From positions 25,678-76,159 of the forward strand of contig PLXX01000149.1 in NCBI GenBank assembly GCA_003153275.1: 50,482 bases of DNA, read 5' to 3'. Positions 1 through 9,821 of the stretch are shown one piece after another. Position numbers and translations under genes: made by a program. Each line of letters begins with the position of its first letter. Position 1 is the stretch's first letter. The notes below the pieces were generated by a model that saw only the letters and a program-made list of their open reading frames with translations, did no database searches and was not told the DNA's origin. Origin of the DNA: Nitrospiraceae bacterium. Its GTDB lineage: Bacteria; Nitrospirota; Thermodesulfovibrionia; Thermodesulfovibrionales; UBA6898.

Positions 1-210
1 GGAAGCCGTCTGGTAAAGCGCTGCATTGCGGACGCGAAAAGCCTTGGGATCAGCCGGGTATTTGCACTCACCTACCGGCCGGCCTTCTTCTGCAGGATAG
101 GCTTCACTGAAATTGATAAGGCCGGTCTTCCTCAAAAGATCTGGGGGGACTGCATCCGCTGCCCGAAGTTTCCCGAGTGCGATGAGCATGCACTGATCAT
201 AAACCTGTGA
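1..210 (+). CDS. GNAT N-acetyltransferase, ArgA-like (N-acetylglutamate synthase family), 3' fragment truncated by window edge
   Basis: Frame 1 is open from base 1 to TGA 208-210: GSRLVKRCIADAKSLGISRVFALTYRPAFFCRIGFTEIDKAGLPQKIWGDCIRCPKFPECDEHALIINL. The FF-x-GF and LPxKIWxDCxxCPKFPxCDE pattern is typical of short ArgA-like GNATs. Confidence 0.75.
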   Translation, partial: GSRLVKRCIADAKSLGISRVFALTYRPAFFCRIGFTEIDKAGLPQKIWGDCIRCPKFPECDEHALIINL

Positions 211-683
211 AGCGTTTCAACGCCATACCCATGAACCGGACATTTTTTCTGCTCCTGTCGCTCATCGTTTATATAGCCGATCAGGCGACAAAAATTCTGA
301 TACAGCGGAGTCTGAACCTTCTAGAGGTCATTCCGCTCAACTCGTTTTTCAACCTTGTTTATTACCGGAACACAGGCTCTGCCTTCGGCATGTTCAAGAA
401 CCTCGGTAACACTTTTTTTATCGTCGTCTCGGCCACGGCTATTCTCGTCGTAATCATTCTGATGCTGAAGGACGAGGTGAACAGGCCGGGTTTGTCTTTT
501 ATCCTTGGTGGCGCAGCCGGAAATCTTACGGACAGAATTGTCCGCAACTATGTAATCGATTTTCTTGAAGTCCACGCCGGCAATCATTTCTGGCCTGCAT
601 TTAATATTGCAGACTCGGCGCTGACTATCGGCATGGGGCTAATGCTGATAAACGCCTGGTTGCACCGGAAGGACGCACCGTGA
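207..683 (+). CDS. lspA: Lipoprotein signal peptidase (signal peptidase II)
   Basis: 158 aa with YRNTGSAFGMF, GGAAGNLTDRI and FNIADSALTIG motifs and four hydrophobic segments. Overlaps the upstream stop (ATGA-like coupling). Confidence 0.96.
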   Translation: MKRFNAIPMNRTFFLLLSLIVYIADQATKILIQRSLNLLEVIPLNSFFNLVYYRNTGSAFGMFKNLGNTFFIVVSATAILVVIILMLKDEVNRPGLSFILGGAAGNLTDRIVRNYVIDFLEVHAGNHFWPAFNIADSALTIGMGLMLINAWLHRKDAP

Positions 684-1492
684 AGAAGCATGGCATTGTC
701 GACGCTCTTTATCTCTCTTTTTTTTCGCGGGACTTGTACCGCGATGTAGCAACGCAATGGAAAGGGTTCGGTCTTGTCTATCTGATAGCGGTACTCGCAC
801 TCTGCACAATTCCCGGTGTGCTCAGAATGCAGGCCGAGCTGAACGCCTGGCAGGTTGATCAGGCCCCGTCGTACATCAGGCAAGTGCCGCGTGTGACGAT
901 AACAAAAGGACAGTTGTCTGTTGATGCGGCAGAGCCTTACCGCATAATGAATGAAAAAACGGGAGAACCCGTTGTGATTATCGACACTACTGGAGGGACC
1001 ACCTCGCTCGACGGTTCAAAGGCATTTGCCCTTTTCACAAAATCTACGCTGGTAATAAAAAAGAGCGAACAAGAGTCGCGAACGTTCAATCTTTCTGACC
1101 TTGGAGGAGAGACAATAATCATTGACCGGGCGAGTGCCTATGACCTGTTGGACTCATTCACCGATGCATTTCCGATCGTGATATATCCCTTTGTTCTCAT
1201 TCTTTCATCAGTTCTCTGGAGCGTCCTGGCATGCGTGAATACCCTTGTCTGCAGTTTGTATGCACGCCGGCTTTCTCTTTCCCTGAGTAACTCCGCTGTT
1301 ATGAGAATTTCGGTCATGGCTCTCACGCCGGCACTGTTGATCAGTGCCGTGCTGACGACAACAGGCATAACGGTGCCTTACTGGTGGACCATATGCGTAC
1401 TCGGCTCTGCAGGGTATGCCCTCTATGGCATACAGGCAAATAGTCGGTCTCAGCCGCAGGATCTCTCAGACAACAAAATTGTTGGTCCCTGA
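680..1492 (+). CDS. DUF1189-like membrane protein
   Basis: 270 aa. SFFSRDLYRDVATQWKGFGLVYL N-terminus, central soluble part and C-terminal TM segments. Overlaps lspA by 4 nt. Confidence 0.6.
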   Translation: MKKHGIVDALYLSFFSRDLYRDVATQWKGFGLVYLIAVLALCTIPGVLRMQAELNAWQVDQAPSYIRQVPRVTITKGQLSVDAAEPYRIMNEKTGEPVVIIDTTGGTTSLDGSKAFALFTKSTLVIKKSEQESRTFNLSDLGGETIIIDRASAYDLLDSFTDAFPIVIYPFVLILSSVLWSVLACVNTLVCSLYARRLSLSLSNSAVMRISVMALTPALLISAVLTTTGITVPYWWTICVLGSAGYALYGIQANSRSQPQDLSDNKIVGP

Positions 1493-1519
1493 CAACCTTT
1501 TAAATAAACTACGATCTTT

Positions 1520-3439
1520 TCAGCCCTGCTTCAGACGCTCAACCATGAGCTTCGAGACGGTCTTGGCAAAGGCAGCAGGATCACGCGGCTTTGAGCCTTC
1601 AAGAATCAGGGCCTGGTTATAGAGCATTTCGGTGTACTCCTTCAGCAGGTTCAGCTTCGACTCATCACCCAGCAGTGCATTCATCGCGTCGAAAACCGGA
1701 TGGGTCGGATTAATCTCAAATATCTTTTTGGTCTCTGGGACCTCCTGGCCCATAGCCTTCAGCAGCTTCTCCATATTCGGGTCCATGCCGCCTTCGTCGG
1801 TCACCAAGCAGCAGGCTGAATCCCGGAGTCTTTCTGAAAGCCGCACTTCTTTGACTTCATCTTTCAGAATCTCCTTCATCGAAGCGCGAAGTTTCTCCAT
1901 CGCGCCCTCTGCCTTTTTGGTTTCGGGGGCCTTTTCCTTATCAAGGTGTATATCCCCGCGGATGACCGACTTCAGCTTCTTGCCTTTATATTCATGCAGG
2001 CTCCCCATAATGATATCATCGATCTCATCAAGCATGATCAGGACCTCATAGCCCTTCTCCACGAAGGCCTCGAGATATGGCGACTTCATGATCTCGTTGC
2101 GGTCAGTGCCGGTTATGTAATAGATCTCCTCCTGAGCAATAGGCATATTAGTGAGGTACGTATCGAGCGTTGTAACCGTGTTGCCCTCTGTTTTTGTCGA
2201 GGAAAAAAGTAGCAGGTCCGCTATCTGCTCCTTGCGCGCAAAATCATAGTGGATGCCTTCCTTCAGGATACGGCCGAACTCGTTATGAAACGCACGGTAC
2301 TTATCAGGATCGTCTTTTTTCATTTCGGCCAGTGTGTCCAGTACTTTTTTTGTCAGGCTTTTACGTATCGTCTCTATCTGACGGTTCGACTGCAATATCT
2401 CGCGGGACACATTCAGCGGCAGATCAGAGGAGTCGACAACCCCCGTAATAAAACGCAGGTAAGGCGGAATCAGCTCTTCACAGTGGTCCATAATCTGGAC
2501 CCTTCTGACATAGAGGGTCGGGCCTATCTTAAACTCCTTGAAAAAAATACCGTGTGGCACCTTTGAGGGAATGAAGAGCAGAGCAGTGAATTCAGACGTG
2601 CCTTCTGCCTTATAGTGGACGATCTTTGATGGATTATTGAAGTCGTGAGAAATATGCTTGTAGAAATCATTATATTCAGTTTCGCTGATCTCAGCCTTAT
2701 CTTTGAGCCAGAGGGCCTTGCGGGAGTTCAGCGTTTCATCTTCTTTCACGCTGATCGTCTTGTCCTTGTCATACGCATCAGGCTTCTTCCGCTCCACCTC
2801 CATAACGATCGGGTGATCAATGTAGTCAGAATATTTGGTGACGACATTCCGGAGTTCCCACTCTTCGAGATATTTTTTCTCGTCGTCCTTCAGATGCAGG
2901 ACAATATCGGTTCCCTGATCTTCTTTCTCCGCGTCGTCAACCGTAAAAGACCCGTCGGCAGTCGACTCCCACCTCACCGCCATACTGCTCTGAAGCCCCG
3001 CCTTTTTCGTCAGTACCGTCACTCTGTCAGACACCATGAAGACGGAATAAAAACCAACACCGAATTGCCCGATCAATTCAGGATTTGCCTGTTTGTCCCG
3101 CTCCTGAAGTGTCCTGAGAAACTCTTTGGTGCCGGAGTGAGCAATAGTCCCGAGCGACTCAACGATCTCATCTCTAGTCATGCCAATCCCGTTGTCGCTT
3201 ACCGTCAGGGTCCCGGCAGTCCTGTCCGGTGTCAGCCGGATTTTCCATTCACCGGCTCCCTCCGACATCTCTTTATTTGTGAGAGCCTCATACCGGGACT
3301 TATCGATTGCATCCGAAGCGTTCGAAATCAGCTCCCGCAGGAAAATCTCCTTATGGGAATACAATGAATGGATCATCAGATCCAAGAGCTGTTTTACCTC
3401 AGTTTTGAATTCCATATGTTGCGTCGTCATTGTTGTCAC
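1520..3439 (-). CDS. htpG: Molecular chaperone HtpG (Hsp90)
   Basis: 639 aa. HSLYSHKEIFLRELISNASDAIDK, DNGIGMTRDEI, GQFGVGFYSVFMVSD. Confidence 0.97.
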   Translation of the reverse strand: MTTMTTQHMEFKTEVKQLLDLMIHSLYSHKEIFLRELISNASDAIDKSRYEALTNKEMSEGAGEWKIRLTPDRTAGTLTVSDNGIGMTRDEIVESLGTIAHSGTKEFLRTLQERDKQANPELIGQFGVGFYSVFMVSDRVTVLTKKAGLQSSMAVRWESTADGSFTVDDAEKEDQGTDIVLHLKDDEKKYLEEWELRNVVTKYSDYIDHPIVMEVERKKPDAYDKDKTISVKEDETLNSRKALWLKDKAEISETEYNDFYKHISHDFNNPSKIVHYKAEGTSEFTALLFIPSKVPHGIFFKEFKIGPTLYVRRVQIMDHCEELIPPYLRFITGVVDSSDLPLNVSREILQSNRQIETIRKSLTKKVLDTLAEMKKDDPDKYRAFHNEFGRILKEGIHYDFARKEQIADLLLFSSTKTEGNTVTTLDTYLTNMPIAQEEIYYITGTDRNEIMKSPYLEAFVEKGYEVLIMLDEIDDIIMGSLHEYKGKKLKSVIRGDIHLDKEKAPETKKAEGAMEKLRASMKEILKDEVKEVRLSERLRDSACCLVTDEGGMDPNMEKLLKAMGQEVPETKKIFEINPTHPVFDAMNALLGDESKLNLLKEYTEMLYNQALILEGSKPRDPAAFAKTVSKLMVERLKQG

Positions 3440-3662
3440 CTCTTCTTAACTAGAATATATATTTATTATAACGAAAAGAACCCTGTCAATATCGCCATGC
3501 TGCCAAAATCCACCATCAAATCAATAATACATCTCATGAAAAGTGTAACAGCGACGTGTAAGCGGATTCAGCGGCGTGTTGCGCCTATGCCTCGGAGGCC
3601 CATCATTATCGGGCCGAGAATGCGCGCACATGATGTTCTCGAGCTTATCACAATAGATTGCC

Positions 3663-5540
3663 CTATCCCACCTCCTGAAGATCATTCATCTGATCCTCAA
3701 ATTTCTTCATCTTTGCATCGTGTTCGGCGGTAACATCTTCAAGCTCACTGAAGAGATTTTCGATATGTTCCTTCGTCTCATGGATCGCCTTTGTCAGGTC
3801 CTTGATCGCATGGCCGTCTCCCTTTGTTGATGCAATCAGAAGCGACTGCGTATCGATATCAATACGCTTCTCAAACCCGTTGATCATCTCCTCAATCGCC
3901 GTGATACGCTTCTGAAGAGGCGTCAGTGTTTTTGAGCGGTTGGTTATTATCTCGGCCCGGAGTCGCCTGAGGTCCTTTTTACTAAGTCCCTTGGCCTTAT
4001 CAATCTGGCCCAGCTGGCCCAGGCTGCTCTCCGGAGTCACTGCACCCTCGTCGCTCCATCCGACACACTGCAAAAAGTCTTCGTACGTCCCCTCAAAGAC
4101 CCTGATCTCACCGCGGTCAAAAATAATAAGCCGCGTTGCAACAGCATGGAGGACCAGTTCACTGTGCGTCACAATAACTGCTGCCCCCCGGAACGCATCG
4201 ATCGCCTCGATCAGCGAATCAATTGATTCCATATCAAGATGGTTCGTCGGTTCGTCGAGTAGGAGCAGGTTGGCCGGACTCACCAGCAGTTTTCCCATAA
4301 GGACCCTGCTCCTCTCACCACCGGAGAGGACGCTTATTTTCTTGAGTGCCATGTCGCCCTCAAACATCATGGCGCCGCATATCTTTCTGGCCGCACCCCT
4401 GCTATGATCAGGATGAACATCCATAATCTCGGCCTCGACTGTTTTTGAAAGGTCCAGGCGGTTGATGTTAGTCTGGCCGAAAAAGGCCGTCTTCAGTTGC
4501 GGATGCCCTGTTATCGTCCCGTTTACGGGTTCCAGTTCACCGGCAAGAAGATTAAGCAGGGTCGTCTTGCCCCTCCCGTTTTTCCCGATAATCGCAATGC
4601 GGTCATCTTTCCCGACAAAGAGATCCAGATTGTCAATCAGTGATTCAACTGCCGGGTCAAAGGAGAAAGACAAACCCTCGGCTGCCATGAGCTGTTTCCC
4701 GGTAAATACGGCATCATTAAAGGCAAAATCAAGATTCTTCACGTCGGTCAGCTTCTCGCGCTGCTCATGCCGGGCAAGCGCCTTGATGCGCGACTGGACC
4801 GCCTTTGCCTTGTTCGCCTGGGCACGAAAACGGTTGATGAACTGTTCGACGTCTTTCCTCTTCCGTTCATCGTTCAGACGCGTCTTTTCATATACTTCTT
4901 CGTCAATCAGTATCTGTTGATAGAGTTTGTCCGTCGGGCCTTCAATCTTTCTCACCTTCTGGCGATGGATTCCAAGGGTATGCGTAGTCACACTGTCCAT
5001 AAACTCCCGGTCGTGGGTGATAATGATCATTTCGTTCTGCCAGGACCTGAGAAATTTGACCAGCCACCTAATCGAAACGATATCGAGATAGTTTGTCGGC
5101 TCATCGAGCAGAAGGAGGTTTGGTTCGGAAACAAGTACTTTCGCGAGATTCAGCCTTATCTGGTATCCTCCTGAGAGCGAAGACGGTTTTGTGTCAAAAT
5201 CTTCAGTCGAAAATCCGAGTCCGTGAAGGACGGCCCCCACTTTGTAACTTTCATCCCTGCCATCGTCTGCCTTTGGCAGCAGTAGACACCCCTCTTCCAG
5301 GACTGTTTTTTCTGTAAAGGCGATATGTTGGGACAGATGGCCTATACGATAGCCGTTGGGTACGGTGATCACTCCCTCGTCAGGGTATTCCTGCCCGAGG
5401 ATCATGCGAAAAAGCGTGGTCTTTCCGTGCCCGTTTCTTCCGACGAGCCCAACCCGCTCTCCGGAATTGACGGTAACGTCAATGTCGTTAAAAATAATCT
5501 GCCGGCCGTAGGCCTTTGATAACCCGCTAATCTGAATCAT
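3663..5540 (-). CDS. ABC-F family ATP-binding cassette protein (duplicated ATPase domains, Uup/EttA-like)
   Basis: Two Walker A motifs (GRNGHGKTT, GKNGRGKTT), two LSGG signatures, LLLDEPTNYLD/LLLDEPTNHLD, no TM segments, C-terminal coiled coil. Confidence 0.93.
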   Translation of the reverse strand: MIQISGLSKAYGRQIIFNDIDVTVNSGERVGLVGRNGHGKTTLFRMILGQEYPDEGVITVPNGYRIGHLSQHIAFTEKTVLEEGCLLLPKADDGRDESYKVGAVLHGLGFSTEDFDTKPSSLSGGYQIRLNLAKVLVSEPNLLLLDEPTNYLDIVSIRWLVKFLRSWQNEMIIITHDREFMDSVTTHTLGIHRQKVRKIEGPTDKLYQQILIDEEVYEKTRLNDERKRKDVEQFINRFRAQANKAKAVQSRIKALARHEQREKLTDVKNLDFAFNDAVFTGKQLMAAEGLSFSFDPAVESLIDNLDLFVGKDDRIAIIGKNGRGKTTLLNLLAGELEPVNGTITGHPQLKTAFFGQTNINRLDLSKTVEAEIMDVHPDHSRGAARKICGAMMFEGDMALKKISVLSGGERSRVLMGKLLVSPANLLLLDEPTNHLDMESIDSLIEAIDAFRGAAVIVTHSELVLHAVATRLIIFDRGEIRVFEGTYEDFLQCVGWSDEGAVTPESSLGQLGQIDKAKGLSKKDLRRLRAEIITNRSKTLTPLQKRITAIEEMINGFEKRIDIDTQSLLIASTKGDGHAIKDLTKAIHETKEHIENLFSELEDVTAEHDAKMKKFEDQMNDLQEVG

Positions 5541-5669
5541 TTTGTCAACCCTTATAATAATCAGGCAGGCGTTGTGCAGTCAACTTTGAGAGGGGCATAC
5601 CAGCAGATCTAACGAATCGAAACTAGTTCGGACTTGAGGCGGAGTAAGCCCGGAGGAAGGGCTGCTGAA

Positions 5670-6683
5670 TCAGACATGATTCCTGAGCATAAGTTCTGTT
5701 GAGTGCGGATTCAAAAAATACTGTCTCTTCAGATACGACTCGTCATATTTTCGCACGTAATGTCTCAGGAGAACGAGGGGAACTGCGAGGGGAACAAGTC
5801 CCCTGTGATACTCCTCGATGACCTCCCCCAACTCCTTTTTCTCCTCTGAATGCAGTTGCTTTTTGAAATAACCCATCATGTGGTGTAGAACATTCGTATT
5901 CTTTTTGACCGTTGCCCGGAGCTTTAACCCTTCCATAAGCATTTTCAGATAATCGTCCTGAAGACTCTCAATCTTATGTTCTTTCGCATTCGCAACAAGA
6001 TGGCCGAGAGCGGAGTAATGCCGCGGACTATGCGAAAGTAATAAAAGTTTATGGTCTGAGTGAAAGCCTACCAGATCTCTTATTCGACCTCTCCTGTTCA
6101 CCATTTTCTTCCACCGTTTGAAAACAAAGACCCTCTCTATGAAATTCTCACGGAAGTCAGGGTCATTGAGTCTGCCGTCATCCTCAACAGGCATAAGCGG
6201 GAAATATTCCATATATGCACGGGCGAAGATGCCGACTCCGGAATTGCACGGAATACCGGCAGGATTGTAGACCTTTACTCCCCGCATGCCTGAACTCGGA
6301 GATCTGCTCTTAAAGATGAAACCGCTCAGATCATCCTTTTCGAGCTCGACTATCCGGACCATTGCCCATTGCTGCATCTGGTCGGTGTAATCTATTCCTG
6401 TTTTTCTTGTCACAAGACGCGGTGTATCAGGAGTACCTGTGAGATGCATTGCTTCTCTTGGTATAGAAAGGCCGCACTCCACTTCAGGACAAACAGGAGT
6501 CCACTCGACAAATTGGCCAAGGGTATCCCTTATGTAATGATCGAGCTTATGTCCTCCGTCATAACGTACGTTTTCGCCAAGAAGACATGAGCTAATGCCA
6601 AGTCTTATCTTATTCAGGGCAGATACCGTCATTTCGCGTTCCCGATCACCCTGTTTCATTTGCCTCCTATTTTTCGTCGGCAC
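5670..6683 (-). CDS. DUF523 and DUF1722 (YbgA-like) domain protein
   Basis: LGISSCLLGENVRYDGGHK and VCPEVECGLSIPREAM (DUF523), followed by a DUF1722 C-terminus (ALGHLVANAKEHKIESLQDDYLKMLMEGL). The start may be an internal Met. Confidence 0.85.
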   Translation of the reverse strand: MPTKNRRQMKQGDREREMTVSALNKIRLGISSCLLGENVRYDGGHKLDHYIRDTLGQFVEWTPVCPEVECGLSIPREAMHLTGTPDTPRLVTRKTGIDYTDQMQQWAMVRIVELEKDDLSGFIFKSRSPSSGMRGVKVYNPAGIPCNSGVGIFARAYMEYFPLMPVEDDGRLNDPDFRENFIERVFVFKRWKKMVNRRGRIRDLVGFHSDHKLLLLSHSPRHYSALGHLVANAKEHKIESLQDDYLKMLMEGLKLRATVKKNTNVLHHMMGYFKKQLHSEEKKELGEVIEEYHRGLVPLAVPLVLLRHYVRKYDESYLKRQYFLNPHSTELMLRNHV

Positions 6684-6819
6684 AGATTTAAGGTCTTTCC
6701 GCCTGCCGCTTAAGGTCCCTCAGAAAAGTCTGGTTCATCACTCTGAGCTTACTCTTCGGAATTGCCCATCATCCTGCCAACAGCATTATCAGGCCGGTTA
6801 GTACCTCATCACTGTGCAC

Positions 6820-7340
6820 TCTCACTCCTGCTCCCTCCTGCCTGAAGTTTTGAAGAGATGATGTGAGGTAATTCCGAATTTTCTGCTTGTCCAGATGATC
6901 TGCTGCAGAGGTGTCATCTGTTCGACTTTAGGCTCGAATAGATAGGAAATGCGTAGGGTCTTACACTGCACATAAAACTTTCGCCCTGGCTCAAGCGTTC
7001 ATGTCCAGGCGGTATGATTGTGAGCACGCTGTTCCAGTCAGCCCAGCAGGTGAGATTGATAAATGTCCTCCACACTTTTTCTTTAGGAGCGATACGGTTG
7101 TCACCGCATAAGACCTCGTTTTTCAACCCTTCGATGAGAGGATGTGCCACGCCGGAGGGCACCGGAGTTACGAGATCCACCCAATAGGCCGACAGCAGCG
7201 GCGTAAAAAAGGGATGCGAATAATAAATCTTGGGAATAGCCCGCGTGCAGCCGCATATTGCTCCATCATTTCTTTATACGTAAGTATCTCCGGACCTCCT
7301 ATATCGTAGGTCTGCCCTGCAGTTTTGAAATTAATCAGAC
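6820..7340 (-). pseudogene. Degraded NmrA/YbjT-like NAD(P)-binding protein fragment joined to an SRPBCC-like fragment
   Basis: Minus strand reads FKTAGQTYDIGGPEILTYKEMMEQYAAARGLFPRFIIRIPFL, then shifts frame to TPLLSAYWVDLVTPVPSGVAHPLIEGLKNEVLCGDNRI, which runs directly into APKEKVWRTFINLTCWADWNSVL. That last segment resembles an SRPBCC N-terminus. Interrupted by a frameshift and stops. Confidence 0.65.
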
Positions 7341-7546
7341 ATTGCCGCTAGGACAAGGACTCTATCCTGCTCATGTATAGAGAGGTCCTTCATGACCTGA
7401 TCAATGGTCTTCCTTCATTAATTGCTTCGACGGCGCTTGAGCCTTAAGCGTGATCTTATTGTATCACATTCAGAAACAGGCGACAGAATAGTATCGAATG
7501 ATGCACATACCACGAAGATGTCGTAGGTGATTTTGTACCTGATTAA

Positions 7547-9049
7547 TTAATCTGGGTTAAGCTTATCCAGGGTCCGCAGCAACGCCTCAGCTTTTTTGAG
7601 GCATTCGATATATTCCTGATCAGGATCAGAATCTGCAACAATACCAGCACCTGTCTGAATATACGCCCGATTATTCTTAATAAGAAATGTTCTGATAATA
7701 ATATTGAGGTCCATGCAGCCGTTGAACCCGATATAACCGAGTGATCCGGTATACACTCCTCTTCTGAACGTCTCAAGCTCGTCAATGATCTCCATGCAGC
7801 GCACCTTCGGGACACCGGTAATAGTGCCCCCGGGATAAACCGCTGCAATAACATCAAAGCAGTCCTTCCCTGCGGCAAGATAGCCCTCCAGATTAGAAAC
7901 AATATGCATGACGTGAGAATAATCCTCTGTCACCATCAACTCATCGACCCGGACAGTCCCGTAATCTGCAATTCGCCCGATGTCATTGCGTTCGAGGTCG
8001 ATCAGCATGATATGCTCAGCTCTCTCCTTCTCATTCAGCAGGAGCTCAGCACGCAGGCGGTCGTCTTCGCCCAAGTCCCTCCCCCGCGGCCTCGTCCCTG
8101 CAATCGGTCTGGTATCAATAACACCATGGCTGAGCCTCACCAACCGCTCAGGTGACGAGCTGACGATCTGATATTCCCCGAAATCGGCATATGCAGCAAA
8201 AGGCGACGGATTGATTTCACGTAGGATCTTGTAGATATTCCATGAGTCATATCCGGTAAGGTCTGCCGACACACGGAGGGACAGATTCGTCTGGAATATA
8301 TCGCCGGAGGCAATGTATTCCTTGGCCCTCTGAACCATTGAGATATATTCTTCTTTCGTAATATCAGACCGCACATCAATACACTTCTCAATGTGCTTCT
8401 CCGGCCGAGGTGAAAAGACTGTTGGTTCCCTTTTTTGAGCTATTTTATTAAATAGCACCTGAACTTCCTCTTCTGCTCCTGCCACTTGCTCTTCTCTCGG
8501 ACTGAGGCTCCCGGCGTATCCCGGGACCGTCTCCCGTGCGCCAGGGCATACGATTATCCACGCCCTGCCCTCCTTATGATCAAAGGAGATAAGCCGGTCG
8601 AACATAAAGAAATGAGCGTCCGGCAGATTCAGGTCATCAAAGGTGGTACTCGGAATCCGCTCAAGATACCTGACAAAGTCATAGCAGAGAAGACCTGCTG
8701 CTCCGCCTTGGAACGGGGGAAGACCGTCAAACGGTTTCTGCCTGTAGCAGGTCACCAATTCCCTCAGGCACTCGAGTGGCCTGCGGGAGGAAAGTGCTTT
8801 GCGGCCGCAGATATCTATTTCAACACTTCCCTCCTTGACCGTAAATTCGAGATAGGGGTCGACGCCGATAAACGAGTAGCGGGCAATCCGCTCGGAGCCC
8901 TTCACGCTCTCAAAGAGCAGACTCCTGGAGGCCCTGACAGCCTCATAAACAGAACATGGGTCCTGATACGGGATTTCTTTTACAACCGGGGAAGAGAGGC
9001 TGGTCATGGGGTCACACCGTCTGGGACCATCAGCAAATGATTTCTTCAC
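7547..9049 (-). CDS. pabB: Chorismate-utilising enzyme: aminodeoxychorismate synthase component I (or anthranilate synthase component I)
   Basis: 500 aa. SSSPERLVRL, TRPIAGTRPRG, LIDLERNDIGRI, YPGGTITGVPKVRCMEIIDELE, YTGSLGYIGFNG. GG(T/S)ITG and YTGS favour PabB over TrpE, but this is not proven. Confidence 0.8.
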   Translation of the reverse strand: MKKSFADGPRRCDPMTSLSSPVVKEIPYQDPCSVYEAVRASRSLLFESVKGSERIARYSFIGVDPYLEFTVKEGSVEIDICGRKALSSRRPLECLRELVTCYRQKPFDGLPPFQGGAAGLLCYDFVRYLERIPSTTFDDLNLPDAHFFMFDRLISFDHKEGRAWIIVCPGARETVPGYAGSLSPREEQVAGAEEEVQVLFNKIAQKREPTVFSPRPEKHIEKCIDVRSDITKEEYISMVQRAKEYIASGDIFQTNLSLRVSADLTGYDSWNIYKILREINPSPFAAYADFGEYQIVSSSPERLVRLSHGVIDTRPIAGTRPRGRDLGEDDRLRAELLLNEKERAEHIMLIDLERNDIGRIADYGTVRVDELMVTEDYSHVMHIVSNLEGYLAAGKDCFDVIAAVYPGGTITGVPKVRCMEIIDELETFRRGVYTGSLGYIGFNGCMDLNIIIRTFLIKNNRAYIQTGAGIVADSDPDQEYIECLKKAEALLRTLDKLNPD

Positions 9050-9101
9050 CGTGAGAGAACAGCTATAGATGAGAATTGTGATTGTCTGAACTGCTCGCGG
9101 A

Positions 9102-9818
9102 TCATGACCCGGAAATCTCCTGCTGTATGCGTTCTACTGCTTTTACCGGATCAGCCTGGTTCATGATCGAGCGGCCCATGACCAGATAGTCTGCTCCGGC
9201 AGCTATCGCCTTCTTCGGGGTCATAATTCTGGCTTGGTCATCGGCAACTGCCCAGGACGGCCTGATCCCCGGAGTGACGATCAGGAACCTGTCTCCACAG
9301 TGCCCCTTGATCATCGCAGCCTCATATCCCGAGGCGACAACGCCGTCCAACCCTGCCTTCAACACCATGCCGGAGAGATGGCGCACGTGTGTATTCAGGC
9401 TGTGCTGGAGACCAAGCTCAGACTTCAGGACCTCCTGCGTCATGCTCGTCAGGACGGTGACGGCGATTATCTTGGGTCTGTTGATATTTTCCCTGAGGCA
9501 TACATTGACCACCTCGTCCCTGCATCTGTTCATCATGTCAAAACCGCCGGACGCATGGACATTAAACATAAAAACACCGTTTCGTGCTGCTGCCACTCCT
9601 GCCCGGGCGACAGTTGTTGGTATGTCGTGGAACTTCAGATCAAGGAATATCTTCTTGCCGCGTTTATGGATTTCTTCAAGTATCAATGGACCAGCAACAG
9701 TAAATAGTTCAAGTCCTACTTTAAATATATCAATGCAACAACCTAATTTATCTACAATATTTAGAGCATATTCCTTTTCAGGAACATCAAGGGCAATTAT
9801 CAATTTATTATCCTGCAT
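9102..9818 (-). CDS. pyrF: Orotidine 5'-phosphate decarboxylase
   Basis: IALDVP, FLDLKFHDIPTTV, VTPGIRPSW, GADYLVMGRSI. Confidence 0.96.
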   Translation of the reverse strand: MQDNKLIIALDVPEKEYALNIVDKLGCCIDIFKVGLELFTVAGPLILEEIHKRGKKIFLDLKFHDIPTTVARAGVAAARNGVFMFNVHASGGFDMMNRCRDEVVNVCLRENINRPKIIAVTVLTSMTQEVLKSELGLQHSLNTHVRHLSGMVLKAGLDGVVASGYEAAMIKGHCGDRFLIVTPGIRPSWAVADDQARIMTPKKAIAAGADYLVMGRSIMNQADPVKAVERIQQEISGS

Positions 9819-9821
9819 CTA

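Noticed and set aside
1416-1622. 68-aa ORF spanning the DUF1189-like gene and htpG ends
   Set aside because: Overlaps two conserved genes at a convergent junction; no support as a gene.
2645-3367. 240-aa plus-strand ORF
   Set aside because: Antisense shadow of htpG.
3455-3490. TATAAT and TTGACA on the minus strand upstream of htpG
   Set aside because: Both motifs are present but separated by only about 13 bp; a promoter using alternative -10 hexamers is possible but not well enough supported to list.
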